Assembly (NCBI GenBank): GCA_943322985.2
Contig: CALPGA020000001.1
Location: 124,001-188,000 of the forward strand
From: Candidatus Finniella inopinata
GTDB lineage: Bacteria; Pseudomonadota; Alphaproteobacteria; Paracaedibacterales; CAITNM01
DNA: 64,000 nt
Reading direction: 5' to 3'
This document shows positions 1 through 10,101 of the stretch, piece after piece (position 1 is the first letter of the stretch; every line of letters starts with the position of its first letter). The notes below the pieces were generated by a model. It had not been told where the DNA came from. It ran no database searches and worked only from the letters and a program-made list of their open reading frames with translations. A program made the position numbers and the translations under genes.

Positions 1-33
1 ATAAACATTGCCCGAGCCGTTAGTTTTTTGTAG
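1..33 (+). CDS. 3' end of an unidentified upstream gene (partial)
   Basis: The first frame is open from base 1 to a TAG at 31-33 and would give a ten-residue tail ending in ARAVSFL. It lies just ahead of prfA, so it may be the end of the gene upstream. The fragment is too short to identify, and it could be non-coding. Confidence 0.25.
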   Translation: MNIARAVSFL

Positions 34-63
34 ACTACGCCTACGTATCATTTAGAGAGATTT

Positions 64-1143
64 ATGTCATTTGAGGTAAAATTAGACCGGTTAGTTACTC
101 ATCATCAAGAGTTACAAGACCTGTTGGCGCACCATGACATGAAAGATGCAAAAGAATTTGCCCGTCTTTCTAAGGAATATAGTGATCTTACGGAAATTTC
201 AGAGGTAATTTTAGACCTCAGAAAAACCCAGCGAGAAAAAGCTGATTTAGAAACAATGCTCCATGATTCGTCACTAGATGCTGACATGAAAGCCATGGCA
301 CAGCATGATTATGATGCCATCCTGCAAAGCCTTCCTGATTTTGAACAAAAAATTAAAGTTTTATTGTTACCAAAAGATGCTGATGATGAACGTAACGCCA
401 TTTTAGAAGTGCGTGCAGGCGCAGGTGGTGATGAAGCAGGTTTATTTGCTGCCAATCTATTTCGCATGTACCAGCGATACGCTGCAAACAAAGGATGGAA
501 ATTTGAAATTATTGCCCTAAGTGATACAGGCCTTGGAGCCATTCGTGAAGCAAGCGCTAGTATTGCAGGTAAGGGTGTGTTTGCAAGATTAAAATTTGAA
601 TCTGGCGTACACAGAGTCCAACGAGTTCCAGAAACAGAATCAAGCGGCCGCGTACATACATCAACAGCAACAGTGGCTGTGCTTCCAGAAGTGGAAGATG
701 TAGATATTCAGATTGATGAAAAAGATCTTCAAATTGATGTGTACAGAGCTTCAGGCGCTGGTGGCCAGCATGTTAACACAACTGATAGCGCGGTGCGCAT
801 AACCCATATTCCAACAGGGGTTATTGTGACTTGCCAAGATGAACGTTCCCAACATAAAAACAAAGCCAAAGCGATGAAAATTTTGCGCGCAAGAATTTAT
901 GAAGCGGAACGTCAACGCAAGGAAGATGAGCGGTCCGCAAGCCGTAAAGGGCAAGTGGGTACGGGTGATAGGTCTGAGCGTATTCGCACCTACAATTTCC
1001 CTCAAGGGCGCGTTAGCGATCACCGCATTAACCTAACTCTTTATAAAATTTTACAAATTGTTGAAGGTGAAGCATTAGACGAACTCATTGATCCACTAAT
1101 TTCCAATGACCAAGCAACACGACTAGCAGACGCAATTGATTAA
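64..1143 (+). CDS. prfA: Peptide chain release factor 1 (RF1)
   Basis: Class I release factor that recognises UAG/UAA stop codons on the ribosome and triggers hydrolysis of peptidyl-tRNA. The 359 residues match the usual RF1 length. The catalytic GGQ motif is at residues 233-235 inside GAGGQHVN, and the codon-recognition domain precedes it. An AGAGAG stretch a few bases upstream of the ATG acts as ribosome binding site. yebC follows after 12 bases with its own GGAGG site, so the two are probably co-transcribed. No anomaly is seen. Confidence 0.97.
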   Translation: MSFEVKLDRLVTHHQELQDLLAHHDMKDAKEFARLSKEYSDLTEISEVILDLRKTQREKADLETMLHDSSLDADMKAMAQHDYDAILQSLPDFEQKIKVLLLPKDADDERNAILEVRAGAGGDEAGLFAANLFRMYQRYAANKGWKFEIIALSDTGLGAIREASASIAGKGVFARLKFESGVHRVQRVPETESSGRVHTSTATVAVLPEVEDVDIQIDEKDLQIDVYRASGAGGQHVNTTDSAVRITHIPTGVIVTCQDERSQHKNKAKAMKILRARIYEAERQRKEDERSASRKGQVGTGDRSERIRTYNFPQGRVSDHRINLTLYKILQIVEGEALDELIDPLISNDQATRLADAID

Positions 1144-1155
1144 ACGGAGGACACT

Positions 1156-1902
1156 ATGGCAGGACATTCGCAATTTAAAAACATTATGTACCGTAAAGGC
1201 GCGCAAGACGCAAAGCGCGCCAAGATGTTTGCAAAAATAGCACGAGAAATTATTGTTTCTGTAAAATCAGGAGGAGCTGATGCCTCTTCAAATCCACGAC
1301 TGAGGGCGGCTTTAGCTTCTGCTCGCGGCGCGAATATGCCAAAAGACAATGTTGACAGAGCAATTAAAAAAGCCAGCGGTGGTGATGATTTAAGTAACTA
1401 TGAAGAAGTGCGTTATGAAGGTTACGGAGTTGCAGGAGTTGCCGTAATTGTTGAAACCCTTACTGATAACCGCAATCGCACCGCCTCTGAAGTGCGCTCT
1501 ACTTTAAGCAAAAATGGTGGAAATTTAGGCGAAACCGGGAGCGTTGGCTTTTGTTTTGAACGGATAGGCATGTTACATTTTGATGCGTCAAAATTTAACT
1601 TTGACCAAGTATTTGAAGCGGCAGTTAACGCAGGTGCAGAGAATGCAGAAACCATTGACGATGTTCATGAAGTAACCTGCCCTATTGAAAGCTTTGCTGC
1701 AGTTCGTGATTCCTTAATTGAGATTTTAGGTGATCCCCGCGAAGCAAAAATCATGTGGAAACCATTGACTACAATTGTTGTAAATGTTGATCAGGCAAAA
1801 ACTTTGTTCAAAATAATAGACACATTAGAAGACAGTGATGACGTGCAAAACGTTTACACAAACGTAGAGATACCTGAAGATGTGTTAAAAAGTCTAAGTT
1901 AG
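1156..1902 (+). CDS. yebC: YebC/PmpR family DNA-binding/translation protein
   Basis: The 248-residue protein begins MAGHSQFKNI and has the KGAQDAKRAK segment typical of the TACO1/YebC family, whose usual start is MAGHSKW. Known members act as DNA-binding regulators or assist translation of difficult peptide stretches (TACO1 in mitochondria). A strong AACGGAGG site precedes the ATG. The 3' end overlaps by four bases the stop of the convergent O-antigen-ligase-like gene. Family assignment is secure; the precise role here is not shown by the sequence. Confidence 0.95.
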   Translation: MAGHSQFKNIMYRKGAQDAKRAKMFAKIAREIIVSVKSGGADASSNPRLRAALASARGANMPKDNVDRAIKKASGGDDLSNYEEVRYEGYGVAGVAVIVETLTDNRNRTASEVRSTLSKNGGNLGETGSVGFCFERIGMLHFDASKFNFDQVFEAAVNAGAENAETIDDVHEVTCPIESFAAVRDSLIEILGDPREAKIMWKPLTTIVVNVDQAKTLFKIIDTLEDSDDVQNVYTNVEIPEDVLKSLS

Positions 1903-3083
1903 TTGGAATTGAGTCGCGTGGAATTGCTTAGCTTATAAACTGGCGCAAGAATCACTATCAAAATAAGCCACCAGCTTTGCCAAATACTAATGCCTGTCGC
2001 TGCCACGCAAAGAGTACTTCCCCAAAATGCAATCGTATAGCTATTTGATTTGTCATACTGCTTGTTCCAATAAGCAACCCAAATTAGGCAAGCTAGCATT
2101 ACTCCAACAGCACCAAGCTCAAGCCAGATTTGCAGCATAAAATTATGAGGATGCAAGCAATTTTCAGGAGAAAATAATACTAGCTTTTCGGACCCATTTA
2201 TAATGGTAATGTCCTTACCACTAACGGTAAGGAATCGATAGCGTGAACTTCCAATTCCAAACCCTGTCCAAAAACGCTCAAAAATCTGCTTAGAAACGGA
2301 ATGCCAAATAAATAATCTATGGGTATAACTAGGATCAAGAACAGCTGACCATTGCACATATTGTTCGCAAGATAGCATGCGAAAAATGAATGGTAATATT
2401 CCCCAAACAACTGGCATACCATATATAAACATTATCTTTAAAAAGCTCGGCATTATTTTGTGCATCACAAGAGCGCTCGCTCCTAAAAAAATCCCTAAAG
2501 CTGCAGCATCACTAGTTCCATGCTGCACAGTCCAAAAGATTAAAATTAAAATAATGGCTTGTATCCATTTTTTAAAATGCTTCACACTCAGCCAAATAGA
2601 TAAGCCACATGCCACACAACCGTGGATCAAAGCTTGGGAAATGTATCTATCTATCACTTGGAATAACGAACCTCCAAGCTTTGTATTCACTACAAAAATA
2701 AATAAACAAACTGCTAGTAGAGCACCAGCTAAAGACACTGCCAATTCTAATTGTTGACGTTTTTGCAGACTAAATTTAGTGTAGTTAATCCACCAAAACC
2801 ACCCCCCACACACTATGGCCATGACCTTAGAGTACATGTGCATAGCTTTAGAAATATCAACTGCCCAAATCGTACTTATACCGCACCATACGATAAATGA
2901 AATTGCTAATGAATTTATTTTTTTTTGATCAAGGCCTTGTTTTTTAAATTGATACAAACAGAGTGCTATTAAAGCCAAGAAAGGATAGATATTTCCATGG
3001 GGTAATGGCAAACATAAGAACACGATCAGAAAAAGAAAGGCCTGATAAAATAAAAAACTCTGTCGCTGCATGCCAAAAAACAA
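1899..3083 (-). CDS. O-antigen ligase/polymerase-like membrane protein (Wzy_C family)
   Basis: A 394-residue polytopic membrane protein with about ten hydrophobic segments. It carries the Wzy_C hallmark loop, seen here as GFGIGSSRYRF followed by HPHNFMLQIWLELG, matching the H-x-H-N...LE.G pattern of WaaL/Wzy enzymes that join or polymerise surface polysaccharide on undecaprenyl diphosphate or lipid A core. It is divergent from the MsbA-type exporter across a short region holding a perfect inverted repeat. Ligase versus polymerase cannot be separated by eye. A second member of the family lies at 60650-62557. Confidence 0.8.
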   Translation of the reverse strand: MFFGMQRQSFLFYQAFLFLIVFLCLPLPHGNIYPFLALIALCLYQFKKQGLDQKKINSLAISFIVWCGISTIWAVDISKAMHMYSKVMAIVCGGWFWWINYTKFSLQKRQQLELAVSLAGALLAVCLFIFVVNTKLGGSLFQVIDRYISQALIHGCVACGLSIWLSVKHFKKWIQAIILILIFWTVQHGTSDAAALGIFLGASALVMHKIMPSFLKIMFIYGMPVVWGILPFIFRMLSCEQYVQWSAVLDPSYTHRLFIWHSVSKQIFERFWTGFGIGSSRYRFLTVSGKDITIINGSEKLVLFSPENCLHPHNFMLQIWLELGAVGVMLACLIWVAYWNKQYDKSNSYTIAFWGSTLCVAATGISIWQSWWLILIVILAPVYKLSNSTRLNSN

Positions 3084-3097
3084 TGTGTATGATTGCG

Positions 3098-3122
3098 AAA
3101 GGTATCAAAACTTGATACCTTT
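3098..3122. promoter_or_regulatory. Perfect 11-bp inverted repeat in a divergent promoter region
   Basis: AAAGGTATCAA at 3098-3108 and TTGATACCTTT at 3112-3122 form a perfect inverted repeat with a three-base spacer. It lies between the divergent starts of the O-antigen-ligase-like gene (3083, minus) and the MsbA-type exporter (3147, plus). The spacing suits an operator for both genes. It is not followed by a T-run in either direction, which argues against a simple terminator. A binding role is an inference. Confidence 0.5.
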
Positions 3123-3146
3123 AGCAAAAAGATTATCCCTACATTT

Positions 3147-4904
3147 ATGGCAGAAAAGCAAACCTTGCAAAAGCCCCTTGCAAAAAGATTAGTGCATGAA
3201 CACCTTGCTCCATACAAATTACGTTTTGGTCAGGCATGTTTTTTTATGCTGTTAACTGCATTATCGACAGCTGCCCTGCCCTTTCTGTTGCAACCCGTTT
3301 TTGATGATGTTTTTACAACGAATGACCCGAAATTACTAATTATGTTTTGTGCAGCGGTTCTCGCTGCTTTTGTAATAAAAGGTTTTGCATCATACGGTGA
3401 AACGGTCACCATGACACGTATTGGTCAAAGCATCATTTCTGATATTCAAAATCGAGTATTTCGCCACCTAATGAGCCTAGATTTAGAATATTTTCACAAA
3501 AGAAACAGCGGCGAGCTACTTTCACGTTTCACCAATGATATAACTCTTATGCGCAATAGCGTCGCAAACACCATTGTTGGAATTGGCAGAGATAGTTTCA
3601 CATTAGCTTTTTTAATTGGAGTAATGTTTTACAGAGATTGGTTTTTAGCCTGTTTGTCATTTTTTATTTTCCCTGCTGCATTTTTACCAATAATTCGCAT
3701 TGGAAAACGCATGCGCAAAGTTACGTTTAATGCTCAAGAAGAAATTGCTAAATTCACAAAGCAATTAACTCAAATTTTTCAAGGCATTCGAGTTATAAAA
3801 GCGTACTCAACAGAGGATTATGAAGCGATTCGTGCACAAAAGCAGATTGAAAAAATTTACAAACTTGTAGTTAAAACCTCAAGAGTTAGATCATTAAGTC
3901 ACCCAATTATTGAAAGCATGGGCGGCATCGCAATTATCTCAGTAATTGCGTATGGAGGCTTGCAAGTAATGCACCATAACCGCACAACCGGAGAATTTAT
4001 TTCATTTATTGCTGCGCTTATTTTAGCGTATGAGCCATTAAAGCGTTTGAGCAATCTTAATGCTAGTCTTCAAGAAGGATTGGCCGCTGCAGATAGGGTC
4101 TTTGAAATTATTGACACGAATAGCACTATTCTTTCGCCAACAAACCCAAAACACCCCACCAAAGCTCAAGGGCGCATAGAATATAAAGACGTGCACTTTG
4201 CGTATGGCCCCAAGAAGAAAGCTTTAGAAGGGATTAGTTTTACGGCACAAGCAGGAAAATGCATTGCTCTTGTTGGGGCAAGCGGTGCGGGAAAATCAAC
4301 TATCATTAATCTTATTCCACGGTTTTACGACGTAATTGCAGGGGAAATTTCCATAGATGGCATTAATGTAAAAGATTGGGAACTTACAGATTTAAGGAAG
4401 CAAATCGCCTTAGTTAGTCAAGAAATTGCCCTTTTTGATTTGAGTGTTTTTGAAAACATTACATATGGTTGCCAAGATTTTTCGGAGAATGATGTCTTTA
4501 GCTCAGCTAAATCTGCCGCTGCACATGAATTTATTCAAAAACTTCCACAAGGATATAATACAATCGTTGGGGAAAACGGTGTTAGCCTTTCTGGAGGACA
4601 ACGTCAGCGATTAGCAATAGCCCGCGCTATGTTGAAAAAAGCACCAATTTTACTCCTTGACGAAGCAACATCTGCCCTTGATACAGATTCCGAAAGACAT
4701 ATTCAATCAGCATTAAAAAAGCTAATGGCGGGGCGCACAACCATTATGGTGGCCCATCGCTTATCAACAGTTATTGATGCCGATCATATTTATGTCTTAG
4801 ATAATGGACTAATTATTGAATCTGGATCTCATCAAGAGCTGTTGCAATTAGGCAAACAGTATGCTCACCTATGGAGTAGACAAGCGCAAGGCTTGGATTC
4901 ATAA
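3147..4904 (+). CDS. MsbA-type lipid A/lipid exporter, ABC transporter with fused membrane and ATPase domains
   Basis: From the ATG at 3147 the product has 585 residues, standard for MsbA-like half transporters. The N-terminal half holds the six-helix exporter fold. The C-terminal half has Walker A (GASGAGKST), the signature LSGGQRQRLAIARAM and Walker B (ILLLDEATSALD). Known MsbA proteins flip lipid A-core across the inner membrane as a homodimer. A TTG at 3093 would add 18 residues but would place the inverted repeat at 3098-3122 inside the gene, so I prefer 3147. hpf starts 16 bases downstream and is probably in the same transcript. Substrate is inferred from family and nearby polysaccharide gene. 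Confidence 0.88.
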   Translation: MAEKQTLQKPLAKRLVHEHLAPYKLRFGQACFFMLLTALSTAALPFLLQPVFDDVFTTNDPKLLIMFCAAVLAAFVIKGFASYGETVTMTRIGQSIISDIQNRVFRHLMSLDLEYFHKRNSGELLSRFTNDITLMRNSVANTIVGIGRDSFTLAFLIGVMFYRDWFLACLSFFIFPAAFLPIIRIGKRMRKVTFNAQEEIAKFTKQLTQIFQGIRVIKAYSTEDYEAIRAQKQIEKIYKLVVKTSRVRSLSHPIIESMGGIAIISVIAYGGLQVMHHNRTTGEFISFIAALILAYEPLKRLSNLNASLQEGLAAADRVFEIIDTNSTILSPTNPKHPTKAQGRIEYKDVHFAYGPKKKALEGISFTAQAGKCIALVGASGAGKSTIINLIPRFYDVIAGEISIDGINVKDWELTDLRKQIALVSQEIALFDLSVFENITYGCQDFSENDVFSSAKSAAAHEFIQKLPQGYNTIVGENGVSLSGGQRQRLAIARAMLKKAPILLLDEATSALDTDSERHIQSALKKLMAGRTTIMVAHRLSTVIDADHIYVLDNGLIIESGSHQELLQLGKQYAHLWSRQAQGLDS

Positions 4905-4920
4905 AGCAAAGGAGAGAACC

Positions 4921-5478
4921 ATGACAATTCATATAGCAGGCCACCAAATGGATGTTGGTGATAGTTTAAATACCTTTATTCAAACAGAATTAAGAGCCCT
5001 ATTAGAAAAACATGTTGGAGAAACTCATGAGTCACAAGTTCACCTTAGCAAAGATCATCACGAATTTGTAACAGACTTAGCGGTACATGTTAGCAAAAAT
5101 CTTGTTGTACACAGTAAGGGTCGTGATAGCGATGCTTATAAAAGCTTTGGCGATGCTTTAACTAAATTAGAAAAGCGTGTAAAAAAATATCGCTCAAGAT
5201 TACGTGACCGTCAACGTCATCATGATGCAATTGGAGCTGAAGCGTCTTACTTTGTGGTTAACCATGAAGCTGAAGATAGCGGAGCAGATACGCCAGTTAT
5301 AATTGCTGAAATGACCCATGACATTCATCACCTTACGGTTAGCGAGGCAGTGATGAAGCTTGATTTAGCCGATGCACCTGTTGTAATGTTTAGAAATGCA
5401 GCGAGCGATGAATTGAACGTTGTATATAGACGAAAAGATGGAAACGTTGGTTGGATTGATCCGAAAAAAATTGCTTAA
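4921..5478 (+). CDS. hpf: Ribosome hibernation promoting factor, long form
   Basis: The 185-residue product starts MTIHIAGHQMDVGD behind AAAGGAGAG. The N-terminal domain has the S30AE/HPF beta-alpha fold that binds the 30S subunit in the tRNA and mRNA channel. The C-terminal domain, from about residue 125 (AEMTHDIHHLTVSEAVMKL onwards), is the dimerisation domain of long HPF, which pairs 70S ribosomes into inactive 100S particles. An earlier start at 4861 would overlap the exporter gene and has no ribosome site. A short hairpin follows the stop codon. Confidence 0.93.
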   Translation: MTIHIAGHQMDVGDSLNTFIQTELRALLEKHVGETHESQVHLSKDHHEFVTDLAVHVSKNLVVHSKGRDSDAYKSFGDALTKLEKRVKKYRSRLRDRQRHHDAIGAEASYFVVNHEAEDSGADTPVIIAEMTHDIHHLTVSEAVMKLDLADAPVVMFRNAASDELNVVYRRKDGNVGWIDPKKIA

Positions 5479-5499
5479 AAGAGGGCTTTATGCCCTCTT
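5479..5499 (+). terminator. Hairpin after hpf
   Basis: AAGAGGGC at 5479-5486 pairs with GCCCTCTT at 5492-5499 across a five-base loop. It begins directly after the hpf stop codon. The downstream T-tract is weak and interrupted, so termination efficiency is uncertain. Confidence 0.5.
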
Positions 5500-5527
5500 A
5501 AAATTACTTATTTTTAATAACTTGATT

Positions 5528-6031
5528 CTACTCATTTAGACTATCTGCAAAAGCCAGTAAATTTTCGTAAGCACCAGCTCTAATTCTTTGTGCCAGATCT
5601 ATAATTTTTTTTGTAAATCTTTCTCACCAAATGTAAAAGCTAAGCCAGAAAGAGCGAATGTGTTACAATACACATCACTAATTAACCCATGCCCGCTTTC
5701 ACTTTCTTCATCGACTTTAGCTGCCCTAAAAAGTATTCTCAAATCAGAATTACTTATATGCTTTCCTCTTAAACGAGTGATTTTAGAAAATGGAGCATCA
5801 TACCAAACAACAAGAAATTCAAGCTCTTCAGAGTCTGCATGCTGCTTAAAATAAAATTTTAATTTTTCTAAGTGCCCCCCTTTTGCTTTAACTTGCACTA
5901 TGGATTGAATTTTAAAATCTGCTTCTGGAAAAAAAATGCCATTGTAGTGCTGTTTGGTAAAAACTGCATCTGTATAAGCACTTGCGCAATTCAATTCAAA
6001 AAATGCGACACACAATAAAAAGAAAAATCAT
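5528..6031 (-). pseudogene. Secreted protein of unknown function, disrupted by apparent frameshifts at both ends
   Basis: An open frame runs 6015-5599 with no ATG start. It can be extended at both ends if homopolymer shifts are allowed. At the 5' end a hydrophobic stretch followed by CASA resembles a signal peptide, but an in-frame TGA lies just before it, and the only nearby ATG (6031-6029) is in another frame. At the 3' end the frame closes right after eight A residues (plus-strand T-run 5605-5612). A one-base shift there continues for about 25 plausible codons (IIDLAQRIRAGAYENLL...) to a stop at 5528. The core holds a globular sequence I do not recognise. This could be a decaying gene or homopolymer sequencing error. 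Confidence 0.55.
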
Positions 6032-6086
6032 GATTATCCTACAATCCTACACTTATGCAGGATTGTATCAGGTCATTAGTTAATAT

Positions 6087-7556
6087 TTAATTAGTTGCTT
6101 TCAGCTTTTTCTTTAACATTTCATTTGCAACACCTGGGTTTGCCTTGCCTTGAAGTGCTTTCATAACTTGCCCAACAAGAAAACCAAAAACTTGCTCTTT
6201 GCCCGCCCTGTACTGCTCAACTTGAGAAGCATTTGCAGCAATAACATCATCAACAGTTTTTTCAATAACACCTGTATCAGAAACTTGCTTTAAGCCAAGC
6301 TCATCAATTAGTTGGGCAGGAGCTTTTCCAGTTTCCCACATTTTTGAAAACACATCTTTGGCAATTTTTCCAGAAATAGTGTTGTCAATAATAAGATCGA
6401 CTAGGTTTGCTAGGTGTTGTGGCTCAAAAGGTAAATCATCAATTGATTTGCTATCACGATTCATGGCCCCAAAAACTTCAACAATCAACCAGTTTGCAAT
6501 TAATTTTCCTGAACCATGGCCTTTGGAAAAGCCAACAATTTCTTCATAAAAGTCAGCGGTTTCTTTTTCAGCAACCAAAACGTTGGCATCATATTTTGTT
6601 AGTGAAAACTCTTGTATAAAGCGATCACGCTTGGCATCTGGTAATTCAGGCATAGTAACACGAATAGCTTCAATACGAGCTTCATCTAGCACAAGAGGAC
6701 GCAAATCTGGATCAGGAAAATATCTGTAATCCATAGCATCTTCTTTGCTGCGCATTGAACGCGTTACACCTTTTGCAGGATCAAACAAACGCGTTTCTTG
6801 AATAACCGTTCCACCGCTTTCAATAATATCAAGCTGACGCACAATTTCGTACTCAATAGCCTGACCTAAAAATCTAACTGAATTTACGTTCTTAATTTCT
6901 GCACGAGTACCAAAAGGAGTGCCTGGTTGATGCAAAGAAATATTTGCATCAACCCGCAAACTTCCCTCTTCCATATTTCCATCGCAAGTTCCAAGGTAAC
7001 GTAAAATTGAACGAAGCTTTTTCACATAAGCCATCGCTTCTTGAGATGAGCGCATTTCTGGTTCAGAAACAATTTCCATAAGCGCCACGCCGGCACGGTT
7101 AAAATCAATGTACGATAAACTTGGGTGCAAGTCATGCGTACTTTTACCAGCATCTTGCTCTAAATGCAGACGGGTGATGTTAATACGTTTAACTTCGTTT
7201 TCCAGATCAATATCTATGTATCCGCCGGTCACGATTGGATAGTAGAATTGAGAAATTTGGTAACCTAATGGAAGATCAGGATAAAAGTAATTTTTACGAT
7301 CAAATACCGACACCTTATTAATGGTAGAATTCATTCCCAGACCAGTTTTGATGGCTTGATCAACACATGCCTTGTTTAAAACCGGAAGCATTCCTGGCAT
7401 TCCAGCATCAAGAAAAGTCACTTGAGTATTTGGGTCAGCACCGAATACAGCTGATGCACCAGAAAATAACTTTGCATTTGAAACGGCCTGGGCATGCACT
7501 TCAAGCCCTATAACAACTTCCCACTGCCCTGTTTGTCCTTGGATAAGATTTTTCAT
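6087..7556 (-). CDS. gatB: Asp-tRNA(Asn)/Glu-tRNA(Gln) amidotransferase subunit B
   Basis: The 489-residue protein has the GatB start ([12 protein letters not shown]), the cradle-domain segment [14 protein letters not shown] and a C-terminal YqeY-like helical tail. GatB binds the mischarged tRNA and activates Glu-tRNA(Gln) or Asp-tRNA(Asn) for amidation by ammonia from GatA. It is the last gene of gatCAB, transcribed on the minus strand, with gaps of nine bases to gatA. The genome therefore likely relies on indirect Gln-tRNA or Asn-tRNA synthesis. Confidence 0.97.
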   Translation of the reverse strand: MKNLIQGQTGQWEVVIGLEVHAQAVSNAKLFSGASAVFGADPNTQVTFLDAGMPGMLPVLNKACVDQAIKTGLGMNSTINKVSVFDRKNYFYPDLPLGYQISQFYYPIVTGGYIDIDLENEVKRINITRLHLEQDAGKSTHDLHPSLSYIDFNRAGVALMEIVSEPEMRSSQEAMAYVKKLRSILRYLGTCDGNMEEGSLRVDANISLHQPGTPFGTRAEIKNVNSVRFLGQAIEYEIVRQLDIIESGGTVIQETRLFDPAKGVTRSMRSKEDAMDYRYFPDPDLRPLVLDEARIEAIRVTMPELPDAKRDRFIQEFSLTKYDANVLVAEKETADFYEEIVGFSKGHGSGKLIANWLIVEVFGAMNRDSKSIDDLPFEPQHLANLVDLIIDNTISGKIAKDVFSKMWETGKAPAQLIDELGLKQVSDTGVIEKTVDDVIAANASQVEQYRAGKEQVFGFLVGQVMKALQGKANPGVANEMLKKKLKATN

Positions 7557-7565
7557 AAATACTCC

Positions 7566-9026
7566 TTACGCAGCTTTGAAGTGAGGAAAAGCTGCTGCTT
7601 GTTCTAATGTTAAGCCTACATTAAATAACAGCTGTTCTGACAATTTTGGACCTATTAACTGCAGTCCCAAGGGAAGCCCATCAGCAGATAATCCAACAGG
7701 AACAGAAATGCCAGGAAGCTCTGCCAGATTCACGGTAACTGTATAAATATCGTTCAAATACATTGCAACAGGATCGTCGTTACGATCATGCAGACCAAAA
7801 GCAGCTCCTGGAGTGGTTGGGGTTAAAATCACATCAACTTTTTCAAAAGCGGCATCAAAGTCTTGAGAAATAAGTTTTTTTACTTTTTGTGCTCTTGTGT
7901 AGTACGCATCGTAATACCCTGCTGAAAGAACATAAGTACCAATCATGATACGACGCTTTGCCTCAGCACCAAACCCATCATGCCGCGTGCTCTGATACAT
8001 CTCGTCTAAAGTTGCACTGTCCACTCGTGCCCCGTAACGAACACCGTCATAACGAGCCAAATTTGCTGAAGCTTCTGCAGGAGCGATAATATAGTAAGTT
8101 GGCAACGCAGCTGCTGTCATTTTCAAGGAAATTTCAACAATTTCAGCACCTTCAGCTTTCAGCCAGCTGATACCTTTTTGAAGAAGATCTTGACCTTCTT
8201 GGTTGAGGCCTTCCATGTATTCTTTCGGCAATCCAACCCGTAACCCTTTTGCTGCAGGCTTTAGGGCAGCGGTGTAATCTGGAATTGCAACATTTAGACT
8301 GGTAGCGTCTTTATCGTCATAGCTTGCCATATACTTTAGCAACGTTGCACAGTCGGCAATTGTATGTGCCATTGGCCCTGCTTGGTCTAATGACGAAGCG
8401 AAGGCAACCATGCCCCATCGTGAGCATAATCCATAGGTAGGTTTAATGCCTGTAATTCCGCAAAAAGCGGCTGGTTGGCGAATTGATCCACCCGTATCAG
8501 AAGCAGTTGCTCCCAAACAAAGACCAGCAGCAACAGATGCAGCTGATCCACCAGATGAACCACCTGGAACTAAATCTTTCGAAGGTTCAGAAGTTGATCT
8601 CCACGGATTAACAACAGGACCATAAGCACTATTTAAATTTGCTGATCCCATAGCAAATTCATCCATGTTCAGCTTTCCAAGACTAATCGCTCCAACTTTT
8701 TTTAAGTTTCCGGTTACTGTTGATTCATAAGGAGGAATGAAATTTTTTAATATATTTGAACCTGCAGTAGTGCGCACACCCTGAGTGCAATATAAATCTT
8801 TGTTAGCAATAGGTAACCCATCTAAAGGTAAAGCATTGCCACTAGCGATTCGCTTATCAGCTTCCGCCGCTTGCACAAGAGCATTGTCAAAAGTTTCTGT
8901 AATAAAACAATTCAGATTGCGCTTTGCAGTTGCTTGATTAATAAACGCCTGCACCAACTCAGCTGAAGAACATTCTTTTTTTTCAAGCATTTGCTTTGCT
9001 TGGCTTAATGTAATTTTTGTATTCAT
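7566..9026 (-). CDS. gatA: Asp-tRNA(Asn)/Glu-tRNA(Gln) amidotransferase subunit A
   Basis: Amidase-signature enzyme of 486 residues that releases ammonia from glutamine and channels it to GatB. The signature is visible: the catalytic lysine in [10 protein letters not shown], and the Gly/Ser-rich loop [16 protein letters not shown] with the cis-serine, followed by [12 protein letters not shown] holding the nucleophilic serine. It is the middle gene of gatC-gatA-gatB, with short intergenic gaps and AGGAAT-type ribosome sites. Length and motifs are normal. Confidence 0.97.
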   Translation of the reverse strand: MNTKITLSQAKQMLEKKECSSAELVQAFINQATAKRNLNCFITETFDNALVQAAEADKRIASGNALPLDGLPIANKDLYCTQGVRTTAGSNILKNFIPPYESTVTGNLKKVGAISLGKLNMDEFAMGSANLNSAYGPVVNPWRSTSEPSKDLVPGGSSGGSAASVAAGLCLGATASDTGGSIRQPAAFCGITGIKPTYGLCSRWGMVAFASSLDQAGPMAHTIADCATLLKYMASYDDKDATSLNVAIPDYTAALKPAAKGLRVGLPKEYMEGLNQEGQDLLQKGISWLKAEGAEIVEISLKMTAAALPTYYIIAPAEASANLARYDGVRYGARVDSATLDEMYQSTRHDGFGAEAKRRIMIGTYVLSAGYYDAYYTRAQKVKKLISQDFDAAFEKVDVILTPTTPGAAFGLHDRNDDPVAMYLNDIYTVTVNLAELPGISVPVGLSADGLPLGLQLIGPKLSEQLLFNVGLTLEQAAAFPHFKAA

Positions 9027-9035
9027 GGGTATTCC

Positions 9036-9320
9036 TTATTCAACAACTTTTGGCACAGCGAACATATCATGCGCTACTTGTGGAGCATTCTGAGTAACTT
9101 CTTTTACTTGATTAGGAGCTGTAACAACATCTTCTCGCTCAAACATTTGTGCTTGCGGAAAATCATTTAAGTTAACATTGCTCACGTCAATTTCTGTTAA
9201 TTGATTTATCCAACTAAAAATACCTGCAAGCTGAGTTTGCATAACCACTTTTTCAGCATCACTTAAACGTATGCTTGATAATTTTGAAATTTTTGCAACA
9301 TCAGTTAATGAAATTGTCAC
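9036..9320 (-). CDS. gatC: Asp-tRNA(Asn)/Glu-tRNA(Gln) amidotransferase subunit C
   Basis: The 94-residue protein begins MTISLTDVAKISKLSSIRL and contains INQLTEIDVSNV and a C-terminal APQVAHDMFAVPKVVE, the usual end of GatC. The small subunit wraps around GatA and stabilises the GatCAB complex. It is the first gene of the gatCAB set. exoIII lies upstream on the same strand with an 11-base gap, so all four genes may share a transcript. Confidence 0.95.
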   Translation of the reverse strand: MTISLTDVAKISKLSSIRLSDAEKVVMQTQLAGIFSWINQLTEIDVSNVNLNDFPQAQMFEREDVVTAPNQVKEVTQNAPQVAHDMFAVPKVVE

Positions 9321-9331
9321 GTTCTGCTCCT

Positions 9332-10096
9332 TTAATTTTTTAACGTTACTTCAACCGGCGCATGGTCCGAAGCTTTTTCTAATCCGCGCATGTAGCGGTG
9401 CACTGTTGTGGTGTTTAAGCTATCTGCTGCTTGGGGTGATAGTAGCAAATGATCAATCCGAAGACCACCATCCTTTGCAAACGCACCTTGACGGTAATTC
9501 CACCAAGTATATGGCATTGGTCCTTGGGTGCTTTGAGCTATTGCATCAGTAAAACCTGCATACACAATTTTCCGAAAAGCCTCTCGTTCTCTTGTACTGC
9601 ATAACACTTGGTTTTTCCATAGCACCGGATTGTAAACATCATCATCCGTAGGAGCCACATTAAAGTCTCCCCCAATCACGATTTGTTCATCCAAAGTTAA
9701 TAGGTATTGGGCGTGATTATAAAGTGCTTGGAAAAAATTTAATTTATACATATAGGCAGCTGAATCAATTTCTTGACCGTTTGGCACATACACACTGGCT
9801 ACACGCACTCCGTTTGTAAATGCTTCAATGTAACGAGATGATCCATCTTCAAAATTAGGAATCCCCATCTGCACATCTTCGATAGGGTATTTTGATAAAA
9901 TCGCAACACCGTTATAGGTCTTTTGACCAAATACAGCGCAATTGTACCCAAATTCTTCAAGTGATAGCGGAAAAGCATATTTTTCACATTTTAATTCTTG
10001 CAGTAGCAGAACATCAGGTTGATGATCTTTTAAAAAATCCTCAACGTGCGGCAATCGTGCACGTACTGAGTTAACGTTCCAGGTGACAATTTTCAT
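9332..10096 (-). CDS. xth: Exodeoxyribonuclease III / AP endonuclease
   Basis: The 254-residue enzyme has all exonuclease III/APE1 landmarks: MKIVTWNVNSVRARL, LLQELKCE with the metal-binding Glu, the GGDFNVAP Asp/Asn pair, and the terminal SDHAPVEVTL with the catalytic Asp-His. It incises abasic DNA and trims 3' blocks in base excision repair. I chose the ATG at 10096 because the family starts exactly at MKIVTWN; a longer form would add 12 residues that run towards the next gene. It sits five bases after the A-type Fe-S carrier gene. Confidence 0.94.
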   Translation of the reverse strand: MKIVTWNVNSVRARLPHVEDFLKDHQPDVLLLQELKCEKYAFPLSLEEFGYNCAVFGQKTYNGVAILSKYPIEDVQMGIPNFEDGSSRYIEAFTNGVRVASVYVPNGQEIDSAAYMYKLNFFQALYNHAQYLLTLDEQIVIGGDFNVAPTDDDVYNPVLWKNQVLCSTREREAFRKIVYAGFTDAIAQSTQGPMPYTWWNYRQGAFAKDGGLRIDHLLLSPQAADSLNTTTVHRYMRGLEKASDHAPVEVTLKN

Positions 10097-10101
10097 ATAT
10101 A

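Noticed and set aside
3093-3146. An N-terminal extension of the MsbA-type exporter from a TTG
   Set aside because: It would include the inverted repeat and lacks a ribosome site; the family normally begins near the ATG at 3147.
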